The notes beneath the pieces were generated by a model. That model saw nothing but the letters and a program-made list of their open reading frames with translations, did no database searches and was not told the origin of the DNA. Made by a program: the position numbers and the translations under genes. A DNA stretch of 10,611 nt from Wolbachia endosymbiont of Cylisticus convexus (GTDB taxonomy: Bacteria > Pseudomonadota > Alphaproteobacteria > Rickettsiales > Anaplasmataceae): contig NZ_QPIP01000055.1 in NCBI RefSeq assembly GCF_003344345.1, positions 1-10,611 on the forward strand, given 5' to 3'. Of this stretch, positions 6,184 through 10,611 are shown one piece after another. Numbering within the stretch: the stretch's first letter is position 1; every line of letters starts with the position of its first letter.

Positions 6184-6966
6184 CTAAACGTCTGTGTGGT
6201 TATTGGTATTATCAAGATATTCTCTAATCTTCTTTAAATCTTCCCAAGCTAAACGTTTTTGTGCTGGTTGACGAAGTAGGTAGGCTGGATGAAATATAGC
6301 GGCTGTAGTAATTGAATTAGATAAATATTGGTTAGTATAAGTATGAAATCTGCCACGCAAATTCGATATAGTCTTTGTGTTATCAAGAAGGCTATAACAT
6401 GCAATTCCTCCAACTAAAATTAGAATTTGCGGTAAGACTAGCGCGATATGTTTCTCAACAAACGGCCTGCACATATCAAGCTCCAGATCAGTTGGCTTTC
6501 TGTTGCCAGGTGGACGCCAAAATACCGTGTTGCTTATATATACCTTAGTGCGGTCCAGACTAATTGCACTGAGCATCTTATCGAGCAGCATTCCGCTTGC
6601 ACCACAAAATGGTATGCCTTTAAGGTCTTCATTTGCTCCTGGTGCTTCACCAACAAGCATGATTTTTGCATTTGGATTACCATCGGAAAAAACAGTATTA
6701 GTTGCAGTTTTTTTTATTTCACAACCCTCAAATGACTTAACTGCGCTTCTTAGTTCATCTACACTACTACATTCACTTGCAAGCTTCCTTGCTTCAATGA
6801 TCCAGTCACTTGGGAACATGGTTTGTTGTTCTTTTTTCTGCTCGATGACAGAAGACTGTGCAGCTCTCTCATTTTCCACTTTTTTTTCCTCTTCACCTTC
6901 AGTTAGCGTGCAATCAACTCCCACTTCATGATAGAACTTCAACAATTCTAGATCTTCATTACTCAT
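6184..6966 (-). CDS. Uracil-DNA glycosylase, family 4-like
   Basis: This enzyme removes uracil from DNA and starts base excision repair. The 260 residues consist of a variable, Glu/Lys-rich N-terminal extension (1-75) and a catalytic domain. Motif A is GEAPGANED (106-114), the substrate pocket region GIPFCGASGMLLD follows at 117-129, YISNTVFWRPPGNRKPT lies at 143-159, and the second active-site motif HPAYLLRQP is at 226-234. These define the UDG superfamily, and the WRPPGNR and LRQPAQKRLAW blocks are typical of the alphaproteobacterial family 4 type. Classical family 4 enzymes bind a 4Fe-4S cluster through four Cys starting with C-x-x-C. Here that region is GCEIKKTATN with a single Cys82, so cluster binding is doubtful. 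The start overlaps the end of def by 8 bases, which suggests translational coupling. An exact substrate range cannot be read from sequence. Confidence 0.92.
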   Translation of the reverse strand: MSNEDLELLKFYHEVGVDCTLTEGEEEKKVENERAAQSSVIEQKKEQQTMFPSDWIIEARKLASECSSVDELRSAVKSFEGCEIKKTATNTVFSDGNPNAKIMLVGEAPGANEDLKGIPFCGASGMLLDKMLSAISLDRTKVYISNTVFWRPPGNRKPTDLELDMCRPFVEKHIALVLPQILILVGGIACYSLLDNTKTISNLRGRFHTYTNQYLSNSITTAAIFHPAYLLRQPAQKRLAWEDLKKIREYLDNTNNHTDV

Positions 6967-7495
6967 AGTTCTTTTTAACCTTCTGTGCCCTTCTCATAGC
7001 CATATCATATTTCAATTTAGACAAATGTCTAATGTATAATATGCCATTTAAATGATCTAGCTCATGCTGAATACATCTTGCAAGCCAACCACTAGCTTTT
7101 AGCGTCTGTTCTTCATTATTTAAATTTTTATATTTCACAGTTAAATATTTTGGACGCTTAATTTCATGGCTTTGCTCTGGAATTGAAAGACACCCTTCTA
7201 TTAGTATTATTTGTTCATCGGATAATTCCGTAATTTCAGGATTAATCATGCAAAACTTGCCAACAGAATCATACCCTGTTGGCCCATCTTCAGCCTTCTC
7301 TGGCTGAACGTCCATGACAAAAACTTTCTTCAGCACTCCAACTTGCACCGCAGCAAGGCCAAGACCATCCGCATCGTACATAGTTTCGAACATGTTGTTT
7401 ACTAATTCTTTAATTTTATCGTTTATATCTGTTACTTCACTGGCACGCGTGATTAACCTTTCATCAGGGGCAATTACAATTGGCAATTTAGACAT
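6959..7495 (-). CDS. def: Peptide deformylase
   Basis: Def removes the formyl group from the N-terminal methionine of new proteins at the ribosome exit and is a metalloprotease-like enzyme. The 178 residues carry all three family motifs: GLGLAAVQVG at 44-53 (the usual Pro before Gln is Val here), EGCLSIPE at 100-107 with metal ligand Cys102, and QHELDHLNG at 143-151 with ligands His144 and His148 and catalytic Glu145. A Lys/Arg-rich C-terminus ends just inside the next gene. It is the first gene of a def-udg pair; the stop of def lies inside the first codons of udg. It is divergent from ftsA with 136 bases between them. No ribosome site stands close to the ATG; an AAAGGA lies about 26 bases upstream. 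Confidence 0.97.
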   Translation of the reverse strand: MSKLPIVIAPDERLITRASEVTDINDKIKELVNNMFETMYDADGLGLAAVQVGVLKKVFVMDVQPEKAEDGPTGYDSVGKFCMINPEITELSDEQIILIEGCLSIPEQSHEIKRPKYLTVKYKNLNNEEQTLKASGWLARCIQHELDHLNGILYIRHLSKLKYDMAMRRAQKVKKNYE

Positions 7496-7554
7496 AAAAT
7501 TTTGATTTTATGTTTTATTTTTCCTTTGTACAGTATTTTGGGTATATTAAAATG

Positions 7555-7581
7555 TTGCTGTATTTTTAATAGAAATATAAA
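7555..7581 (+). promoter_or_regulatory. Possible ftsA promoter
   Basis: TTGCTG (7555-7560) and TATAAA (7576-7581) resemble sigma-70 boxes, but the gap of 15 bases is shorter than the ideal 17. Position before ftsA is the main support. Confidence 0.25.
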
Positions 7582-7601
7582 TTATTAAAGGAAGCTACAA
7601 T

Positions 7602-7622
7602 TTGAATGGAATTGTGTCATAA
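7602..7622 (+). other. Seven-codon frame with a good ribosome site before ftsA
   Basis: AAGGAAG (7588-7594) stands 7 bases before a TTG that opens TTG AAT GGA ATT GTG TCA TAA. It ends 9 bases before the ftsA ATG, and its stop codon overlaps the AAGGT ribosome site of ftsA. It may be a chance frame, a leader peptide or the ghost of an upstream gene. Confidence 0.25.
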
Positions 7623-7631
7623 GGTCAACTA

Positions 7632-8870
7632 ATGTACTCTGCAGTAATAATAAAACCAAAGCAGAATGTTTTTGCTGTTTTAGACATAGGTACAACAAAA
7701 ATTATCTGTCTCATTGTTAAGATCAATAGCAATTTCAGCTATAAAATAATAGGAACGGGTTATAAAAGTGCAGAAGGTATAAGTGGTGGATCAATAACTG
7801 ACGTAAAGCATGCAAGTTACTCTATTTCGTCAACTGTAGGTTTAGCTGAGCAAGTATCAGAAGAGGCTATAGACCAGATATATGTGAATGTGGCCGGATG
7901 TGGAATCTCATCTTTTAACGTACATAACGAAATAATTGCAGCTAATCACGAAATTTCAGACCGAGATATAAAACGTGTAGTCTTTCAGACATTTGAGAAA
8001 TATATCGAAGAAAATGTTATAATTCACAATATACCACTTAAATATCACTTAGATGACATGACTGACATAAAGGAGGTCAGTGGATTATATGGAAAAAGAT
8101 TATCTGCTGACGTTAATGTCGTCACTGCTTCGCGTCCAGCGCTTACCAATATTGAAAATTGTATAACTAATAATAGCGGGATAAGCATGGCCGGTTGTAT
8201 TGCTTCTGCATATTCTGCAGGCCTTGCCTGTCTAAGTGAAGATGAAAAAGAGCTAGGAACTGCCGTTGTTGACATAGGGGGTGGGTGCACTGCAATTGGA
8301 ATTTTTAAGAGAGGAAAGCTTATATACGCAAGCAGCATTCCAATTGGTGGCATTCACATCACTCGAGATATAGCTTATGGACTATGCACAAGTATAGAGC
8401 ATGCTGAACGCATAAAAATACTATACGGTAGCACTATCGTAACTTCAATAGATGAGAATGAATATATTACACTGCAAAACAATGAAAATGATGAACCGAC
8501 TCGAGTACTCAAGTCCGAACTTATTGACATCATAAGACCTCGGGTTGAGGAGATATTTGAACTAGTAAGAGAGCAATTTCAAAAACAAAAAGATCCAATC
8601 AATAAAGTAGTTATCACAGGTGGTACTAGCCGGTTGGCAAGCATGAAAGAGATTGCAAGCTATATACTCAATAAACAAGTCCGTATTGGATGCCCTGAGT
8701 CTTGTAGCGGTCTTGATGGCGAATATGATAAAAATCCTGTATTTTCTGCTGCCATAGGTTCTATAAAGCTAATAATTGACACTTTTTATAAAAGTAATTC
8801 TGGAATGCTCGGTCATGATGGCAAAATAAGTAAATTATACCATTGGGTTAAATCGAAAGTCACAGTTTAA
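7632..8870 (+). CDS. ftsA: Cell division protein FtsA
   Basis: FtsA is an actin-like ATPase that tethers FtsZ filaments to the cytoplasmic membrane and recruits later divisome proteins. The 412 residues show the actin-fold signatures: phosphate-1 loop FAVLDIGTTKIICLIVK (14-30), phosphate-2 loop GTAVVDIGGGCTAIGIF (209-225) and the adenosine motif VVITGGTSRL (326-335). The FtsA-specific 1C subdomain falls about residues 90-165 (NVAGCGISS onward). The C-terminus, ISKLYHWVKSKV (399-410), fits the amphipathic membrane-targeting helix. The ATG follows AAGGT by 7 bases. ftsQ and ftsZ, which neighbour ftsA in many bacteria, are not adjacent here. The gene is followed by a pyrophosphatase pseudogene after 41 bases on the same strand. 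Confidence 0.96.
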   Translation: MYSAVIIKPKQNVFAVLDIGTTKIICLIVKINSNFSYKIIGTGYKSAEGISGGSITDVKHASYSISSTVGLAEQVSEEAIDQIYVNVAGCGISSFNVHNEIIAANHEISDRDIKRVVFQTFEKYIEENVIIHNIPLKYHLDDMTDIKEVSGLYGKRLSADVNVVTASRPALTNIENCITNNSGISMAGCIASAYSAGLACLSEDEKELGTAVVDIGGGCTAIGIFKRGKLIYASSIPIGGIHITRDIAYGLCTSIEHAERIKILYGSTIVTSIDENEYITLQNNENDEPTRVLKSELIDIIRPRVEEIFELVREQFQKQKDPINKVVITGGTSRLASMKEIASYILNKQVRIGCPESCSGLDGEYDKNPVFSAAIGSIKLIIDTFYKSNSGMLGHDGKISKLYHWVKSKVTV

Positions 8871-8911
8871 TTTTACTGAATGAAATTCTTATATCTATCA
8901 AAGGAAACATT

Positions 8912-9252
8912 ATGAATAAAAAATATTGTTTCAAAATTAATAAACTTGTTCGTGATCATACAATTGAAATTATACGTTTCCATGGAATTATTGTTTATGA
9001 GAGGGTGATGGAAAAAGATGAATACATTGAACGTCTCAAAGATAAACTTTTACAAGAAGTAAAGAAAGTTATTGCCTCTAAAACCTCAGATGAAAACCTT
9101 GAAGAGTTAGCTTTGAGGTCATACATGCGTTAGGCAAAGAAAGTGGACTATCAATAGAACAAGTTGAAGAAAAACGTATTTCTAAAAAACAAGAGAGAGG
9201 TGGTTTTGAGAATCGTATCTATATTGATTATTACCTCATGAGATCAGTTTAG
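8912..9252 (+). pseudogene. MazG-like NTP pyrophosphohydrolase, frameshifted
   Basis: The N-terminal half (8912 to about 9112) has the KLVRDHTIEIIRFHG opening and the EYIERLKDKLLQEVKKV and ENLEELA helices of small MazG-like phosphohydrolases (COG4997 type), which hydrolyse nucleoside triphosphates to monophosphate and pyrophosphate. After EELA the frame shifts and stops at 9133. The lost frame resumes one base-step over as EVIHALGKESGLSIEQVEEK and ends RGGFENRIYI... at a TAG (9250-9252), which is the expected family C-terminus. Only two bases (TT) separate the halves where the family has about three residues beginning with the metal-binding Asp of E-x-x-D, so a deletion of about 7 bases fits. 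The gene keeps a good ribosome site (AAGGA, 6 bases before ATG). It is probably inactive. Confidence 0.75.
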
Positions 9253-9283
9253 GTAGAAATGGCTCCTTTCATTGCCTTCTGTC

Positions 9284-9307
9284 ATCCAAGTAGCTTGACA
9301 CTTGGAT
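9284..9307. repeat. Palindromic repeat hairpin ATCCAAGT/ACTTGGAT
   Basis: The 8-bp stem (9284-9291 and 9300-9307) closes an 8-base loop, AGCTTGAC. GTC before the left arm and the TTGACAC in the loop/arm region place it in the same family as the palindromic element at 5977-6060. An 11-base part, ATCCAAGTAGC, recurs at 9491-9501. Confidence 0.6.
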
Positions 9308-9347
9308 CCATGTAACTTACTTTTGCTAGAGAAAAATTTTTTAAGAG

Positions 9348-9422
9348 ATGGAAGAGAAAATGAAAGTGATTGAACGAGTAACAGAAAAATGGAAGGATTT
9401 GTATGATGAAATTTCACAATAA
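9348..9422 (+). pseudogene. Possible short coding remnant between palindromic repeats
   Basis: A 24-residue frame (MEEKMKVIERVTEKW followed by KDLYDEISQ) has a convincing amphipathic helical look but is bounded by a TAA six bases upstream and the TAA at 9420-9422. It may be the tail of a lost gene or chance. It has no recognised family and no clear ribosome site. Confidence 0.25.
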
Positions 9423-9513
9423 AACCTATGTCAAACATACAATTATACAAACGTTGTTGGTCGCCGTGCAGTATTCTCTTCTTGCCTCCAATCCAAGTAG
9501 CCCTCCTCTTGTC

Positions 9514-9536
9514 ATCCCAGTGCGTGACACTGGGAT
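9514..9536. repeat. Palindromic repeat hairpin cut by an IS5 element
   Basis: ATCCCAGTG and CACTGGGAT form a perfect 9-bp stem around CGTGA. The left arm is preceded by GTC, and a full copy would end ATGAC, but here the right arm runs ATGG into the IS5 terminal repeat GGCTTTG. The insertion therefore sits at the very end of the right arm. Confidence 0.7.
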
Positions 9537-9554
9537 GGCTTTGTTGCATCACTC
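9537..9554 (+). repeat. IS5 left terminal inverted repeat
   Basis: It is 18 bases starting GGCTTTGTTGCATC and pairs with 10594-10611 with one mismatch (A in place of G at the fifteenth base). Confidence 0.85.
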
Positions 9555-9569
9555 AAGAGAAAAGAACTG

Positions 9570-9654
9570 GCAGTTACTGACAAAATTCATTATAGAATAG
9601 CCATTTAACCATTGAAGAAAAAATATGCCACAGCAAATGAAAGTCAGTAACTGC
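9570..9654 (+). promoter_or_regulatory. 12-bp stem ending at the transposase start codon
   Basis: GCAGTTACTGAC (9570-9581) is exactly complementary to GTCAGTAACTGC (9643-9654), and the second arm ends one base before the ATG at 9656. In an mRNA that reads in from outside the element, this stem would hold the translation start closed, a known way for IS elements to avoid expression from neighbouring promoters. Transcripts starting inside the 61-base loop would escape it. The role is inferred. Confidence 0.5.
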
Positions 9655-9655
9655 A

Positions 9656-10565
9656 ATGAATATAACAAATTTCTCCAAGAAAGAGGAAATATTTTTCATT
9701 TTATTAATAGAAAATTGGTACGAACATGGTCCAAAAGTGTTCGGTGGCAACAATATTTACAGTGATAAAGTTGTGATTTTAGTGCATATAGTCGCTAGTC
9801 TCTTTAGAATTGGCTTAAGACAAACGGTAGGGTTTATAAAAGGATATTTGCAGCAAGTAGGAAAAGGCTTAGCAGTCATTAGCTATTCGCAGGCTTCAAG
9901 AAGGTTTAAAAAACTCAATATTAAGATCAATGATTGCAGAGTTGACAAAAACAATATGGAAGATATTGAAATTGCCATAGACAGTACAAGTATCAGTATT
10001 TATAATAATACCCCTGGTCACAGTAAGGAAAATAGTAAAGATAGAAAGTATCGCAGCTATGAACAGACAAGAAAATTGCATGTAATGTTGAATATAAATA
10101 GCAAAAACGCCATAGCTGTAAAATACAGTAACGGTGTCTACTCTGATCACTTGTGATCTGCTAAAAAAAGTTGATTTTCAGCATGTCGTAAAAGTACTAT
10201 ATGCCGATAGGGCGTACGATAGGCATAAGCTTTATAAATTATGCAAAGAATATAATATAAAAGCAAAAATTCTACCAAAAACCTGTGCAGCAGAGCATTT
10301 AAAAATAGACTACATGTCTGATAGGAACACTGCTATTAGGTTAATCAAATTACATAATGAAGATGGTATGAAGAAGTGGAAAGAAAAAGTAAATTATGGA
10401 AAGAGGTCATATATTGAGGTTTTTTTTTCGCGACTAAAACAAACATTTGGGTTTAGCTTTAGAAATAAATCCGAAGTAAATCGTGAAAAAGAATTGCTAA
10501 TAAAATGCTACTTACTCAATAAATTTATTGAAATTGGCGTCGCTAAATTTGAGATAGCTTCATGA
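9656..10565 (+). pseudogene. IS5-family DDE transposase in two frames
   Basis: The transposase would catalyse movement of this element. The first frame (9656-10156, 166 residues) carries the first catalytic Asp109 in IAIDSTSIS and the LHVMLN block. The second frame (10134-10565) carries the second Asp in LYADRAYD and the IS5 signature Y-x2-R-x3-E-x6-K in NYGKRSYIEVFFSRLK, followed by a normal C-terminus. Together they cover a full transposase of about 300 residues. Moving from frame one to frame two needs a +1 step near SDHL-TGA / CDLLKKV (about 10146-10160). The seven-A run (10163-10169) lies after the first frame's TGA and so cannot be the slip site. A small deletion in the SDH...CDLL stretch is the simplest reading. 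Programmed frameshifting is possible, as some IS5-family elements use it, but there is no classical slip motif. Confidence 0.8.
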
Positions 10566-10593
10566 ATTTATTATACATTATCTACTATCCAAA

Positions 10594-10611
10594 GAGCGAT
10601 GCAACAAAGCC
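10594..10611 (-). repeat. IS5 right terminal inverted repeat
   Basis: It is 18 bases ending GCAACAAAGCC, complementary to the left end with one mismatch, and touches the window edge. Confidence 0.85.

Larger units (their letters stand above)
9537..10611 (+). mobile_element. IS5-family insertion sequence, apparently full length
   Basis: The terminal inverted repeats are GGCTTTGTTGCATCACTC (9537-9554) on the left and GAGCGATGCAACAAAGCC (10594-10611) on the right, matching at 17 of 18 positions. The element is 1075 bases and the window ends at or near its last base, so the right flank and any target-site duplication cannot be checked. It contains one transposase gene split into two overlapping frames. 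Confidence 0.85.

Noticed and set aside
6503..6931. Plus-strand frame of 142 codons
   Set aside because: Shadow of the udg gene, which has clear motifs on the minus strand.
8045..8353. Minus-strand frame of 102 codons
   Set aside because: Shadow inside ftsA.
9244..9552. Minus-strand frame of 102 codons and the plus-strand frame at 9403-9600
   Set aside because: Both run through palindromic repeats and into the IS terminal repeat; the residues HPSVTHWDD and VIPVRDTGM are translations of the repeat.
1..10611. CRISPR array, tRNA or rRNA genes, toxin-antitoxin pair
   Set aside because: I looked on both strands. The repeats present are not evenly spaced, no cloverleaf or rRNA core was recognised, and no paired small genes were found.

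Overview
The window reads as a chromosomal segment of a Wolbachia endosymbiont (Alphaproteobacteria, Rickettsiales). The clues are low G+C content, small housekeeping genes scattered among decayed DNA, IS256-, IS4- and IS5-family insertion sequence material, and the short palindromic repeats with an ATCCCAGTG/CACTGGGAT core that litter Wolbachia intergenic DNA. The genus assignment comes from recognising these features, not from a database search.

Layout. Bases 1-1560 are a junkyard: the 3' part of an IS256-family transposase (2-367, +) and its probable right end, a short orphan coding tail (403-513, +), a badly decayed IS4-family transposase (about 530-1221, -), and an unrecognised membrane-protein-like open frame with no start codon (1311-1556, -). 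Bases 1777-3162 (-) hold purF. After a 490-base spacer rich in inverted repeats comes an unrecognised protein gene of about 410 codons (3654-4885, +), split by a one-base frameshift in a run of six A. Then come coq7 (5008-5547, -), a 640-base spacer with a compound palindromic repeat between two direct repeats, and a def-udg pair on the minus strand whose genes overlap by 8 bases. Divergent from def is ftsA (7632-8870, +), followed 41 bases later by a frameshifted MazG-like pyrophosphatase pseudogene (8912-9252). The window closes with palindromic repeats and a complete-looking IS5-family element (9537-10611) whose two terminal inverted repeats are both visible and whose transposase is split into two frames.

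Function. The intact genes are core metabolism and cell-cycle genes with no shared pathway: de novo purine synthesis (PurF), ubiquinone synthesis (Coq7), N-terminal deformylation of proteins (Def), uracil repair (family 4-like UDG) and divisome assembly (FtsA). Only def-udg looks translationally coupled. I see no convincing defence, toxin-antitoxin, CRISPR or phage module. The most unusual items are the frameshifted lineage-specific protein, the orphan minus-strand membrane-like frame, the compound palindromic repeat, and the IS5 element sitting at the edge of a palindromic hairpin with a 12-bp stem just before its transposase start.
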